Of a DNA stretch of 49,395 nt, positions 1 to 9,074 are shown one piece after another. Position numbers and translations under genes: made by a program. The stretch's first letter is position 1. Each line of letters begins with the position of its first letter. Below the pieces are notes generated by a model. That model saw only the letters and a program-made list of their open reading frames with translations, had not been told where the DNA came from and made no database searches. This stretch comes from an uncultured Muribaculaceae bacterium (lineage in GTDB: Bacteria > Bacteroidota > Bacteroidia > Bacteroidales > Muribaculaceae). Location: the NCBI GenBank assembly GCA_944321705.1, contig CALUMG010000017.1:1-49395 (forward strand). Direction: 5' to 3'.

Positions 1-1662
1 GAGTTCATGCCCAAGGGAGTGACCAAGCAGAAATTCAACAGTTTCAAAAAATACTATGACCCGGAAATATTCTGTGCAGCTGGAAAACGAATCCGTGCGA
101 TGGCCCGTGCCGCGGACAAACTGAGTATAGAGGAACGAATCGAACGAATTACGGACATCTTCAGTACTTTCCGTAATCCGGACAAGGAAACGGTGCTTAC
201 TCCGTGGCGTGTGGTAAACATGCACCTCGGCGACTGTCTGGGAGGCTATAACTTCTATGACGCGGAGTATCAGAATGTGATTTCTGAACCACGGTTTATA
301 AACAAAGGAGAAGTTACCGCAGAAGTTTTCTCTCCTGAATCCCGTATTCTGGAAATCAATTCCAAATCCGGACTTTATCCGCTTTATATGGCATACGGCA
401 TTTACCGAGCCAGAGTGAAGGCTTCTCTGTTCGCTGTAGAAACGATAGAGGAGCAGCAGACTGTATGGGACAAGGTCATAGCTGAAAACATCTTTGTCAT
501 CTGCAAGACGCCGATGGCAAAGAGTATTACCAAACGTACACTCGCCGGATTCCGTAAAGCAAAAGTAAATACAAGATATTTTGAAGATTTAATCAACCAG
601 ATTAAGAACAAGCCGGAAAACTTTATAGCCAAAGTTGCCAAAGGCCATTCTTACTGGAAAGCCATAGATAATGACAATATGAAATTTAATGCGATAGTAG
701 GCAATCCGCCGTATCAGGTTATGGATGGAGGGGCTGGAGTAAGTGCAAAACCTGTTTATAATGAATTTGTAGATATTGCTCGTAAACTTTTTCCTAGTTA
801 TATTTCTATGATTATGCCCTCTCGCTGGTATGCCGGAGGGAAAGGGTTAGATTCTTTTAGAGATTCAATGCTTAAAGATAGGCATATTGTAAAATTGTTT
901 GATTATTTTGATGCAACTGATGTATTTCCCAAAATAGATTTATCTGGTGGAATATGCTATTTCTTATGGTCAGTAACTTATAATGGAGATTGTACTGTTA
1001 CAACTTCTCGAAATGGAGTTCGCAATACGTTACTAAGATCTTTACTTGAAAATGGAGCTGATTCTTTTATTCGTTTTAATGAAGCTGTTAGCATAATAAA
1101 TAAAATACCTAAGGAGGATCAAATCTTTTACAAATTCGTCAGTCCTCGTAAGCCCTTTGGAATTGCAACAGACTTTAAAATCAACAAATCAATAACTAGC
1201 GGTGTAAAATTATTTGCATATCCCAATAATGGTTGGATTGATATTTTACAAGTTCCTGCTCACAAAGAATGGATAGGAAAGTATAAAGTTTTTATTTCAT
1301 ACGCTTACGGAGAAAGAGGTGATTTTCCTTATTTTTCAATAGGGAAGCCGTTTTATGGTTATCCAATGACCTGTTGTTCGGAAACTTATCTCGTTATTTA
1401 TCCATGTAATTCAGAAGAAGAAATGAAAAATGTAGCGGTTTATCTTAGAACGAAGTTTCTTCGATTTTTAGTTTTATTAAAAAAGAATACACAACATGCG
1501 ACTTCTAAGGTATATTCTTTGGTTCCTTTTCAAAACTTTACGTCCAAGAGCGACATTGATTGGTCGCAGTCTGTTGCTGATATAGATCAGCAACTCTATA
1601 CCAAATATAAGTTGACCGAAGAAGAGATTGCCTTTGTTGAATCAATGATCAAACCAATGTAA
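1..1662 (+). CDS. Eco57I-type adenine methylase/restriction protein, C-terminal part (5' end outside window)
   Basis: The reading frame is open from base 1 (gag ttc precede the first ATG at 7), so this is the C-terminal part of a larger protein, not a gene starting at 7. Numbering from that ATG, a degenerate SAM-binding motif I lies at about residues 110-125 (ILEINSKSGLYPLY). The amino-methylase motif IV NPPY is at 233-236. A target-recognition-like region rich in aromatic residues follows. In this family (Eco57I_RM, often fused behind a DEAD/DEAH helicase in proteins of more than 1000 aa) one polypeptide methylates adenine and may also cleave DNA. The N-terminal helicase or nuclease cannot be seen. 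Base composition falls clearly after about base 700, where the specificity part begins. The gene converges on the minus-strand ATPase cluster. Family call fairly sure; presence of nuclease activity unknown. Confidence 0.85.
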   Translation, partial: EFMPKGVTKQKFNSFKKYYDPEIFCAAGKRIRAMARAADKLSIEERIERITDIFSTFRNPDKETVLTPWRVVNMHLGDCLGGYNFYDAEYQNVISEPRFINKGEVTAEVFSPESRILEINSKSGLYPLYMAYGIYRARVKASLFAVETIEEQQTVWDKVIAENIFVICKTPMAKSITKRTLAGFRKAKVNTRYFEDLINQIKNKPENFIAKVAKGHSYWKAIDNDNMKFNAIVGNPPYQVMDGGAGVSAKPVYNEFVDIARKLFPSYISMIMPSRWYAGGKGLDSFRDSMLKDRHIVKLFDYFDATDVFPKIDLSGGICYFLWSVTYNGDCTVTTSRNGVRNTLLRSLLENGADSFIRFNEAVSIINKIPKEDQIFYKFVSPRKPFGIATDFKINKSITSGVKLFAYPNNGWIDILQVPAHKEWIGKYKVFISYAYGERGDFPYFSIGKPFYGYPMTCCSETYLVIYPCNSEEEMKNVAVYLRTKFLRFLVLLKKNTQHATSKVYSLVPFQNFTSKSDIDWSQSVADIDQQLYTKYKLTEEEIAFVESMIKPM

Positions 1663-1667
1663 AATAA

Positions 1668-1700
1668 AATGAGGGCAAGTATATAGTACTTGTCCTCATT
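1668..1700. terminator. Hairpin between convergent genes
   Basis: The arms 1668-1681 and 1687-1700 are complementary over 14 positions with one G-U type mismatch and a 5-nt loop. On the minus strand the hairpin is followed by TTTTATTTTAC, so it best fits termination of the minus-strand unit. It also lies 6 nt after the stop of the plus-strand methylase gene and may serve both. Confidence 0.6.
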
Positions 1701-1705
1701 AAAAA

Positions 1706-1916
<211 letters not shown>

Positions 1917-1923
1917 CATTCGG

Positions 1924-2382
1924 TTATTCCTTTTTTGAGGGATAAAACACATGGTCTTTATCTAAAAATACAGGATAAAACACAGACCCTATGATGTACC
2001 CCGCAAGTCTCGGTTTTTGTCCGCCAATTCGTTGTATTGTACCCCACTGTACTTCTCCTGTGATATGAGGCGGTTTTTTGAAATGGCTTGACTTAGGAAA
2101 GTCGCCATATACTTTCAACAATTTCTTTTGTTCAGCCTCTGTTCTATTATAGGAACAAACATCGATAAATTTTTTCATGAGGACTGAAAGTCGACCTTCT
2201 TTTTGCCATTGCTCGAAAGTTTGTCCTGGAGGACACTGACTGGTATCAAAGTCTTTAAAATTGAAACTGAGTTTCGGTTGTTCATCCTTTACATTCCGCT
2301 CACTTCTTTCATTTTCTATACGGCACTCACGGGGTAATGTACTCTTGAACTTATCGTCAAATTTACTTTTCCTGGTTGCCAT
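1924..2382 (-). CDS. Hypothetical partner protein of the AAA ATPase, 152 aa
   Basis: The start chosen is the ATG at 2382 (MATRKSKFDDKF), inside the last codons of the upstream ATPase gene (20-nt overlap). A longer frame from 2469 would lie wholly inside the ATPase gene and encodes an unlikely N-terminus. The protein has a charged N-terminal third, a helical middle, and a C-terminal part ending in IIGSVFYPVFLDKDHVFYPS. That last pattern loosely resembles the beta-strand ending FYxxWFDxxHxxYP seen in some small RelE/HigB-like proteins, but this is weak. It does not look like RloB or a TOPRIM protein. Overlap with the ATPase implies translational coupling and a joint function, probably defence. 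Function unknown. Confidence 0.75.
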   Translation of the reverse strand: MATRKSKFDDKFKSTLPRECRIENERSERNVKDEQPKLSFNFKDFDTSQCPPGQTFEQWQKEGRLSVLMKKFIDVCSYNRTEAEQKKLLKVYGDFPKSSHFKKPPHITGEVQWGTIQRIGGQKPRLAGYIIGSVFYPVFLDKDHVFYPSKKE

Positions 2383-3709
2383 ATTCCAAAATAAATTTTT
2401 CCAGATTTCCAAAATAAGGAATCGCACCATAACGTCCAGCAAGATAATCTTTTGAGAACGAAGCATCATTCCTTACACTATTAGCTTGATTTATTTTATA
2501 TTCAACCAAAGAATACAAATCAGACACCCCTTCATGGCTCTTTTCCGTAAACCAGATTTGATCTCTACGTAACAAATCTTTGCGTAAAAGATTCGTATCA
2601 TGCGTAGTAATAATTAATTGCGCCCCATTGATATTCATTGAGCTGTGAAACAACTTCAGTAATTCAATGGAAAGTTGAGTATGGAGACTTGTTCCAAACT
2701 CATCTATAATCAAAACCCCTCCATTTTGTATAGTATCAAAGAATGGACCAAGTAGAGCAAACAATTTTGTAGTTCCTAATGATTCAAATTTGAAGTTCAA
2801 TGCTTTGTCTCCAACTTCCTCACCATTAGAGTACATCTTATGAATAGCATTAATTTGAAGTTCGTGTTGCTCAATTTTTTCGACACGTTGGTTCATTTCG
2901 GCCGTCATGTTGATACCAAGTTTTGCTAAAATACCGAACGCCGGTTCCTGGGGATTGACTTCTTTTACGCTATCCTCTACATTTACATCCTTGATACAAT
3001 TATCAACAATTTCAATCATAGATAAAATTCTTTGACGAGCCAAAGAGTCGTGCATAAACGCCCTTACAGTGTAAGCCAATGTATCATCCAACCCAGAAAG
3101 AACATTAAAGCGTTTCCTGAACCATTCTTTTATAACCATTGCAACAGACACATTAAACTGTGCTGTCGTAGAAAGAAACAAAGCGTTACTTCTTGTTTTT
3201 GCAGTAATGCCTCTTGTACCGTTCATTACTTTAGAATTAACTTTAATGTTCTGCCCTTCGCGCTTGAAACAATAACTTTCTTTCGTGCTGCCTTTGAGCA
3301 ATACGTAAAGCCATTCTGTTAGCACCTTTCCTTGAAATATCTCAAAACCAAATCTATATCGCAATTCGTTGCAAATAAAAATCATTTGCATTGATATTGG
3401 CTGTTCTACACAATCAACATCAAAATGGTAATATAATTGCGAAAGATTCTTAACGAGCGTTTCATCAACAAATGAGCGTAGCACCATTGTCCTGAAAGAA
3501 TTCATAGCAGTGATTACTGTACTTTTTCCAGAACCATTTGCACCATATATAGCCGCCGTCCTAAGTATACGCTTACCGTTCCCAGTAATCGAAACATTAG
3601 AATAATCTTTGTCTGTTTCACACTCTTTTACCGTAGTACTTGCGAGCATACTGAAAGTAGCTTCATTCTTATAAGACATGAAGTTCTTTACTGTAAAATC
3701 TATTAGCAT
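2363..3709 (-). CDS. RloA-like AAA ATPase (AAA_15/COG1106 type), defence-associated
   Basis: This 448-aa protein starts MLIDFTVKNFMSYKNEATFSM, the typical RecF/SMC-like start of this family. The Walker A motif GANGSGKST is at 56-64. A Walker B IIDEFG lies near 334-339 with catalytic D336/E337, and an H-loop TTHDT is near 368-372. The C-terminal GRYGAIPYF is also a family hallmark. A weak signature SLGTTK precedes Walker B. Such ATPases act with a second effector protein in abortive-infection and related systems (RloA with RloB, AbiL, PARIS). Here the coupled partner is the unrelated 152-aa protein. ATPase identity is sure; the defence role is inferred from family and context. Confidence 0.9.
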   Translation of the reverse strand: MLIDFTVKNFMSYKNEATFSMLASTTVKECETDKDYSNVSITGNGKRILRTAAIYGANGSGKSTVITAMNSFRTMVLRSFVDETLVKNLSQLYYHFDVDCVEQPISMQMIFICNELRYRFGFEIFQGKVLTEWLYVLLKGSTKESYCFKREGQNIKVNSKVMNGTRGITAKTRSNALFLSTTAQFNVSVAMVIKEWFRKRFNVLSGLDDTLAYTVRAFMHDSLARQRILSMIEIVDNCIKDVNVEDSVKEVNPQEPAFGILAKLGINMTAEMNQRVEKIEQHELQINAIHKMYSNGEEVGDKALNFKFESLGTTKLFALLGPFFDTIQNGGVLIIDEFGTSLHTQLSIELLKLFHSSMNINGAQLIITTHDTNLLRKDLLRRDQIWFTEKSHEGVSDLYSLVEYKINQANSVRNDASFSKDYLAGRYGAIPYFGNLEKFILEYGNQEK

Positions 3710-3733
3710 AGTTCATTTGTCATTTTTCCCCTA

Positions 3734-3741
3734 CAAAGATA
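3734..3741 (-). promoter_or_regulatory. Candidate Bacteroidetes -7 box for the ATPase unit
   Basis: Read on the minus strand, TATCTTTG matches the TAnnTTTG -7 motif exactly and lies about 25 nt before the ATPase start codon. I see no good -33 TTTG at the usual spacing, so support is moderate. Confidence 0.4.
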
Positions 3742-3929
3742 GAAAATTTAGTTCATATATCTATGATTTTTGTGATTTTTTCTCAAAAAGCTAATTTATA
3801 TACTCAAAAACCATTTGAATTACATGTTAAAAATGGAGGGGATTATCTATTCATAACATTTGGGCAAATTTTTGAAAACAAAGCCTGAGGGTCAAAACTT
3901 TAAAATTTACAAAACTGATAATTGATAAA

Positions 3930-4620
3930 ATGATAAATCAGGAAGAAGTGCAGAGTAGTTTGTTCCAGCAAATTGTGAAGTTGATGGATTTGTTGTGTAC
4001 CAAATACATGAAAGCCGTCATTACAGATGAAGGTATCCAACGGATAGGGATATTGCACCCGCTGCGTGAAGCTTTGCGTGAGGCGTTATTGAATGCCTGC
4101 ATTAACAAAGAATACAAGCAATTCACCCATACAAATTCGTATGTACAAGAACAAACCGAAGATTATCGATGCAGGCATATTGCCCGATGGCTGGACTGTG
4201 GATACATTGTTCTCTTCACACGGAAGGCAGCCTTACACTCCTAATATTGCCAATATGTTCTTCTGCGCGGGTGAGATTGAGGCATGGGAACGTGGTATTG
4301 AATGTATAAGAATGATGGCTTCTCCATACCTGAATTCCGCTATGATGCTTCTGGTATATGGACATTTTTAAGCTTGAATATCCGAAAAGGGCAACAAGCC
4401 AAAGCGACCAAAATACGACCCAAAAGCTAACGGAACAGCAGTAGGCAATACTGTTATTCTTAAAGGAACATCCAAAAGTATAACCCGAAAGGAGATAAGC
4501 GAGAACCTTTCTAATATTACAGAAGATGGTGTAAAATACAATCTTTCCCGGCTTCAAGAACTTGGCTTGTTGAAACGTATGGGAGGTAGGAAGCATGAAT
4601 ATTGGCAAATTATAGAATAA
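3930..4620 (+). pseudogene. Decayed C-terminal half of an AlbA_2/RecG-like ATP-binding protein
   Basis: Three frames together spell the end of the AlbA_2 (schlafen-like) ATP-binding family. Frame one (3930 to about 4125) gives KYMKAVITDEGIQRIG and LREALREALLNACINKEY. Frame two (about 4120-4370) gives ILPDGWTVDTLFSSH and IANMFFCAGEIEAWERGIE. A third part (about 4400-4620) gives the winged-helix end ISENLSNITEDGVKYNLSRL and KRMGGRKHEYWQII. At least two frameshifts break it, and the N-terminal AlbA_2 domain is missing upstream. An N-terminal fragment of the same family lies at 9997-10140, downstream rather than upstream. The intact protein is about 480 aa; this piece is dead. Confidence 0.8.
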
Positions 4621-4826
4621 AGGAAAAAAATGTCTATGGTGGTTCGCATGACTTTGATGATAAAAAGACTATCTTTGCAGCAGGAAACCTCCACGCAAAC
4701 TTATGCAAAATACAGCAAGCCTCCGGTGGAGCAATAGCGGGAGATTACTTCTTTAGCTAAAAGATACATCAAAGATATTCAGCCACTTATCGTTAGATTA
4801 CGATTCCTGGTGGCACCACAATTTTG

Positions 4827-4872
4827 AATGTCAACTACTTAATAATCAAGTGGTTGGCATTTTCTTTTTATT
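4827..4872 (+). terminator. Rho-independent terminator
   Basis: A 14-bp stem with two G-U pairs (4827-4840 with 4848-4861, 7-nt loop) is followed by TTTTCTTTTTATT. The rest of the 4621-4955 gap shows no gene I can support. Confidence 0.7.
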
Positions 4873-4955
4873 GCTGCCACGCCGATTTGCTACCACATTA
4901 CCCCACCCACACACATACAAAACATGGAAATGTTTTCTCCAATGTTTTAACCGCA

Positions 4956-5195
4956 ATGACTACAGTAGATGTTGCTACAAGTACAAACCCATGAAAACAT
5001 GAGAGTTACTCCTAAAAATCAAAATATGTAAGGATAAACAGACAAGGTGTATCAACCTTGGCGTTTCTATCAAATCTGAGTATTGGGACTTTGAGAAGAA
5101 CCAACCTAAGTCTCCTGCCTTGAAGAAAGAATGTGCGTGCGATTCTGCTTGAACGAGAGTGAAAATGAGCTGTATGAAAGATTTATAACTAAGGT
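4956..5195 (+). pseudogene. N-terminal remnant of a tyrosine integrase
   Basis: An in-frame stretch around 5020-5152 reads KICKDKQTRCINLGVSIKSE followed by YWDFEKNQPKSPALKKE. This is the arm-type DNA-binding N-terminus of Bacteroides-type tyrosine recombinases. An upstream piece from ATG 4956 (MTTVDVATSTNP) is in another frame. A further piece in a shifted frame reads ESENELYERFITK up to about 5195. The catalytic domain is absent. It marks this island as derived from an integrative element. Confidence 0.75.
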
Positions 5196-5220
5196 TTTAC
5201 TCGTTTTTGCTCTTAATCAT

Positions 5221-5228
5221 TATATTTG
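5221..5228 (+). promoter_or_regulatory. Candidate -7 box of the methyltransferase/DinD operon
   Basis: TATATTTG fits TAnnTTTG exactly, 40 nt before the ATG of the XRE gene. A TTTTTGC lies at 5204-5210, closer than the usual -33 spacing. It directly follows the dead integrase piece. Confidence 0.45.
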
Positions 5229-5267
5229 CAAATACCGTTAATCTGCTGCGTCAATTACAGACAAAAT

Positions 5268-5476
5268 ATGGGAACAGAAAAGATAAACCGACTAAAAATA
5301 GTATTGGTAGAACAAGGCAAGACCAGGAAATGGCTGGGCAGCTGGGAAAGAGCGAGGCTACCATTTCACGCTGGTGTTCTAATGCTACCCAACCCTCGTT
5401 GGAAATGCTGATGAAGATAGCGGAAATTCTGAAAGTGAATGTAAAGGATTTGATTAACAAGGGTAAATTTGATTAA
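5268..5476 (+). pseudogene. XRE/HTH regulator, frameshifted
   Basis: The start MGTEKINRLKIVLVEQGKTR (ATG 5268) is the usual start of a roughly 70-aa Bacteroidales HTH_3 regulator. After codon 23 or so the frame breaks. The helix-turn-helix and tail continue in another frame as GQLGKSEATISRWCSNATQP and MLMKIAEILKVNVKDLINKG to the stop at 5476. The break is at about 5335-5345 in the sequence GGCTGGGCAGCTGGG. Loss of 4 nt from a CTGG/GGCT duplication would explain it. The apparent longer frame from 5207 has an unrelated N-terminus. The gene ends 5 nt before the methyltransferase and was probably its regulator. A sequencing error or a slippage switch cannot be excluded. Confidence 0.75.
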
Positions 5477-5481
5477 ATGAT

Positions 5482-6504
5482 ATGGCTAATAAGAATCTGA
5501 ACAAGGCAAAAGAAGCCAAGAAAGACGAGTTCTATACGCAACTGGAAGACATCAACAACGAGTTGCGGCATTACCGCGAACATTTTCGCGGTAAGACTGT
5601 ATTATGTAATTGCGATGACCCGCGTGTGAGTAATTTCTTCACTTATTTCGCTTATAACTTTGAGTTTCTTGGATTGGAGAAACTGATTACTACCTGCTAT
5701 AAGAATCAGAACATTGACTTGTTCAGCCAAAATAAAAGCGAACAAGCCGTTTATTTGGTTTATGAAGGAGATAAAAACGGCGACCATATCCCCAATGCCG
5801 AAGAAATAGGTGTAAAGCCATTGAAAGGTGATGGAGATTTCCGTAGTAAAGAATGCATCGAATTGCTGAAAGAAGCGGATATTGTGGTGACCAATCCACC
5901 GTTTTCCTTGTTTCGAGAATACATGGCTCAACTTATGGAGTATGATAAGAAGTTCTTGATTATCGGAAATGTGAATGCGATAACATACAAGGAGATATTT
6001 CCATTGATAATGAATAATCAGATTTGGTTAGGCGCAAGTATACATAGCGGTGATAGAAAATTTTGGGTACCCAATGATTATGAACTGAATGCCGCTGGAT
6101 GTGGCATTGATGAAACTGGTAGGAAATTTATTCGTGTAAAAGGTGTAAGGTGGTTTACGAACCTTGATTACAAAGAACGCCATGAGGACATCATTCTGTA
6201 TAAGCACTATATTCCTGAAGAATATCCCAAATACGATAATTATGATGCCATTCATATAGATAAAACAGAGAACATCCCTATGGATTACGAGGGACTAATG
6301 GGTGTACCCATTACATTTATGGATAAGTATAATCCTAATCAATTTGAGATACTTGGTATAACTGATAGAGACAGTCCTTTATGCACTAAAGTATACACAA
6401 AAGAGGATTCTCCAAAATATGGAGATTTGAATCGAAGGAGTGTTCTGATAGTTAATGGAGAATATAAATCTCAATTTCCACGCTTAATTATAAGAAGAAA
6501 ATGA
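5482..6504 (+). CDS. EcoRI-family adenine-specific DNA methyltransferase
   Basis: This 340-aa protein begins [20 protein letters not shown], and its early part ([33 protein letters not shown]) is characteristic of PF13651 (EcoRI methylase). The motif IV TNPPF is at 137-141 and the DD of CDDPRVS is conserved. The protein is expected to methylate adenine N6 in double-stranded DNA using SAM. Length is close to that of M.EcoRI. No EcoRI-like endonuclease lies beside it. The neighbouring nuclease candidate is the DUF262-HNH protein two genes downstream, with DinD in between. Its last 4 nt overlap dinD (ATGA). Family call is sure; target sequence unknown. Confidence 0.92.
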   Translation: MANKNLNKAKEAKKDEFYTQLEDINNELRHYREHFRGKTVLCNCDDPRVSNFFTYFAYNFEFLGLEKLITTCYKNQNIDLFSQNKSEQAVYLVYEGDKNGDHIPNAEEIGVKPLKGDGDFRSKECIELLKEADIVVTNPPFSLFREYMAQLMEYDKKFLIIGNVNAITYKEIFPLIMNNQIWLGASIHSGDRKFWVPNDYELNAAGCGIDETGRKFIRVKGVRWFTNLDYKERHEDIILYKHYIPEEYPKYDNYDAIHIDKTENIPMDYEGLMGVPITFMDKYNPNQFEILGITDRDSPLCTKVYTKEDSPKYGDLNRRSVLIVNGEYKSQFPRLIIRRK

Positions 6505-7358
6505 AAGTCGAAGAAATCATAGAACTATTCCGCCAATTTGAATCCATCGCCAACGAGTATGAAGGCGTGGAATGTTGGAGCGCAAGAGAACTCTCTACTT
6601 TACTGGGTTATGCTCAATGGCGTAACTTCGAGAATATCATAGAGAAAGCAAAAACTGCATGTGAGAATGCAGGACAAGAAACTGCGTATCATTTTGCTGA
6701 CGTCAGCAAAATGATAGATTTAGCGAAAGGGGCTCAGCGTGAAGTAAATGATTATATGTTGACACGTTATGCCTGCTACCTTATAGCCCAAAATGGAGAC
6801 CCGCGCAAACCGCAGGTGGCTTTCGCACAAAACTATTTCGCAGTGCAGACACGCCGGGCTGAGCTTGTACAGAAACGGATATTGGAACACGAGCGTGTCA
6901 TGGCACGTAACAAATTGGCAGAAACGGAAAACCGTTTGTCGGGCATCCTATACGAACGTGGGGTAGACAGCAAAGGATTCGGCATCATTCGCTCCAAAGG
7001 TGACAAGGCTTTATTCCATTTGGACACTGCATTATTGAAACGTAAATTAGGCGCTCCCGACAATCGGCCTTTGGCTGACTTCCTTCCGACAATTAGTATC
7101 AAAGCCAAGGATTTTGCTGCGGAAATGACCTCCGTGAACGTACAACAAAAAGATTTGCACGGACAAGAACAAATCACTAGTGAACATGTGGACAACAATA
7201 CAGCCGTAAGAAATATGTTGCTACAGCGTGGAATTGTTCCGGAGCAATTGCCTGCTGGAGAGGATGTGAAGAAGGTAGAACGGCGATTGAAGTCTGAGGA
7301 AAAATCACTGACAAAGAAGCAAAACACAAAGAAATCGTCTAAAAAAGGAAAGGAGTAG
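6501..7358 (+). CDS. dinD: DinD-like DNA damage-inducible protein D
   Basis: This 285-aa protein carries an N-terminal BRO-like domain ([19 protein letters not shown] near 25-45, then [20 protein letters not shown] near 89-110). The DinD core follows, with [14 protein letters not shown] and the [19 protein letters not shown] block. E. coli DinD is SOS-induced and inhibits RecA-mediated strand exchange. The C-terminus here is a Lys/Ser-rich tail. Overlap with the methyltransferase and a 3-nt gap to the DUF262-HNH gene place it inside a modification/restriction-like operon. It could modulate recombination or damage responses there, which is inference. Family assignment is strong. Confidence 0.88.
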   Translation: MKVEEIIELFRQFESIANEYEGVECWSARELSTLLGYAQWRNFENIIEKAKTACENAGQETAYHFADVSKMIDLAKGAQREVNDYMLTRYACYLIAQNGDPRKPQVAFAQNYFAVQTRRAELVQKRILEHERVMARNKLAETENRLSGILYERGVDSKGFGIIRSKGDKALFHLDTALLKRKLGAPDNRPLADFLPTISIKAKDFAAEMTSVNVQQKDLHGQEQITSEHVDNNTAVRNMLLQRGIVPEQLPAGEDVKKVERRLKSEEKSLTKKQNTKKSSKKGKE

Positions 7359-7361
7359 GAC

Positions 7362-8471
7362 ATGCAAATAGAATTGAAATCCATAAAAATTCGTGATTTA
7401 ATTGACGGATATATTGATGACCCTGATACTGGAGTAAAAGGTTATCATGGAAAGTTGGATATACGTCCACCCTATCAGCGTGAGTTCCGTTATGACGAAA
7501 AGCAGCAACAAGCCGTTGTGGAAACCATCCTCAAAGGCTTTCCGCTCAACATCATGTATTGGAGCGTAGATGAGAACGGTAATTTTGAAATGATTGACGG
7601 GCAACAACGTACTCTCTCGATATGCGGATTCTATACCCATGATTTTCATATCGTTGACCCGGACAGAGGCCCACTCTATTTTTCTACACTTACAGAGGAA
7701 GAGAAAGCCAAGTTCCTCAATTATGAATTAACGGTGTATTTTTGCGAGGGTACAGACAAAGAAAAGCTTGAATGGTTCCGGGTAATCAACATTGCAGGAG
7801 AAAAACTTCTTGACCAAGAACTGTTGAATGCTGTTTATTCTGGACCTTTCGTAACAGACGCACGCAGGCATTTCTCAAAGAACGGATGTCCGGCTTATAA
7901 GATGGGAGCCGATTTATTGAGCGGTAATGCCATAGAGCAGGCATATTTGGCTACTATCTTAAAATGGGCAGCCCGCCATGACAACGTGGAAAGCGTGGAC
8001 AAGTACATGGCATTGCACCAGTTTGACCCAAATGCCAATAAGTTGTGGGCTTACTTTGTATCTATTGTAACTTGGATACGTTCTACATTTACTAAATACC
8101 GCCGCGAGATGAAAGGCTTAGATTGGGGAGCCATGTATGATGAGTTTGGCGAAAACATATATGATACAACAACCCTCGAAAAGCAGATACACGATTTGAT
8201 GGAGGACGATGAAATCATGAAGAAGTCCGGCATTTATCGTTATGTATTAAGTGGAGACTTGCGCGACCTCAGTTTCCGCACTTTCGACAAAAAGCAGAAA
8301 CGCGAAGCCTACGAGCGGCAACAGGGTATCTGTGTCCATTGCGGCAAGCATTTCGAACTGGAAGAAATGGAAGCCGACCATATCACGCCTTGGAAAGAAG
8401 GCGGTACTACGGTAGCGGAGAATTGCCAAATGCTTTGTAAGAATTGTAATCGAATTAAAGGAGGGAAATAA
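7362..8471 (+). CDS. DUF262 (ParB/GmrS-like) protein with C-terminal HNH nuclease
   Basis: This 369-aa protein has an N-terminal DUF262 domain with the signature PYQREFRYDEKQQQAVVE (about 37-54) and the DGQQRT motif at 79-84. DUF262 is a ParB/Srx-type fold that hydrolyses nucleotides in GmrSD type IV restriction enzymes. The C-terminus is an HNH endonuclease. It has zinc-binding CxxC pairs C324/C327 and C359/C362, D339/H340 of the ADHI motif, and N354 of AENCQ. The protein should cut DNA and is the best candidate restriction partner for the EcoRI-type methyltransferase in the same operon. It ends 20 nt before the next gene. Confidence 0.88.
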   Translation: MQIELKSIKIRDLIDGYIDDPDTGVKGYHGKLDIRPPYQREFRYDEKQQQAVVETILKGFPLNIMYWSVDENGNFEMIDGQQRTLSICGFYTHDFHIVDPDRGPLYFSTLTEEEKAKFLNYELTVYFCEGTDKEKLEWFRVINIAGEKLLDQELLNAVYSGPFVTDARRHFSKNGCPAYKMGADLLSGNAIEQAYLATILKWAARHDNVESVDKYMALHQFDPNANKLWAYFVSIVTWIRSTFTKYRREMKGLDWGAMYDEFGENIYDTTTLEKQIHDLMEDDEIMKKSGIYRYVLSGDLRDLSFRTFDKKQKREAYERQQGICVHCGKHFELEEMEADHITPWKEGGTTVAENCQMLCKNCNRIKGGK

Positions 8472-8491
8472 TACAACAAATAGATTGAAAT

Positions 8492-8917
8492 ATGAAATTT
8501 GAACGTTGGCTAATATATACAGTATTGGTAGCGGCCTTACCCCTATTTATTCGACTGATATGTTTTTGGGTTTTAAAAAATCCTGTTGGCTCTGCTGTCA
8601 GTCCTATAGACATTGTATTTTTCGGATTAACTCTTAATATTTCAAATATAAATGAACTCAATGGATTGAAAAACAAATCTAAAAAGGCTGAGAGCCACAT
8701 AGCTCAACCCGACAAAGATCGGATATTAGGTCTATCTCTGCTGTTAATCATCCTATTAACAGTTACATTAGGAATGGTTTATAGTTCCGAACTTCTTGCT
8801 GTTGAAAGTATAAGTTTAACAAGCACTTATATATGTTCAATTTTAATGAGTATTGCATCTTTAGTGTTTAGTTGGAATGTCATGTTAAAAATACAGCGTT
8901 ATTATGGGAACAATTGA
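8492..8917 (+). CDS. Small multi-pass membrane protein, 141 aa
   Basis: No family is recognised. Hydrophobic segments at about 6-27, 78-98 and 110-132 are clear membrane spans, and a weaker one lies at 38-54. A charged loop (NGLKNKSKKAESHIAQPDKD) separates the two halves. The low-GC coding matches the island around it. It overlaps the next small membrane gene by 14 nt and so belongs to a three-gene module with the DUF6414-like protein. Small membrane proteins in such islands often act as effectors or immunity partners; that is inference only. Confidence 0.7.
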   Translation: MKFERWLIYTVLVAALPLFIRLICFWVLKNPVGSAVSPIDIVFFGLTLNISNINELNGLKNKSKKAESHIAQPDKDRILGLSLLLIILLTVTLGMVYSSELLAVESISLTSTYICSILMSIASLVFSWNVMLKIQRYYGNN

Positions 8918-9074
8918 TTGTATATATGTGGGAATAGTCGGAGTATTTTCAGTGGGCTGTATCGTATACGGCATTCGATTAGCTATAAAAACAAGAAAGG
9001 AAAATATTAAACAATATAACGACAGAAAAGAAAAAAGAAAAATAGAATTTGGAAATTATGACACAAAACATTAA
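8904..9074 (+). CDS. Single-span membrane protein, 56 aa
   Basis: This gene overlaps the upstream gene by 14 nt and the downstream one by 17 nt. The start is MGTIDCIYVGIVGVFSVGCI, one hydrophobic span at about residues 5-27, followed by a strongly basic tail (KTRKENIKQYNDRKEKRK) that should face the cytoplasm. No family is recognised. Tight overlaps on both sides support that it is real and co-translated. Confidence 0.6.
   Translation: MGTIDCIYVGIVGVFSVGCIVYGIRLAIKTRKENIKQYNDRKEKRKIEFGNYDTKH

Noticed and set aside
1924..2382. RloB or TOPRIM effector next to the ATPase
   Set aside because: The 152-aa protein lacks the size and motifs of these families.
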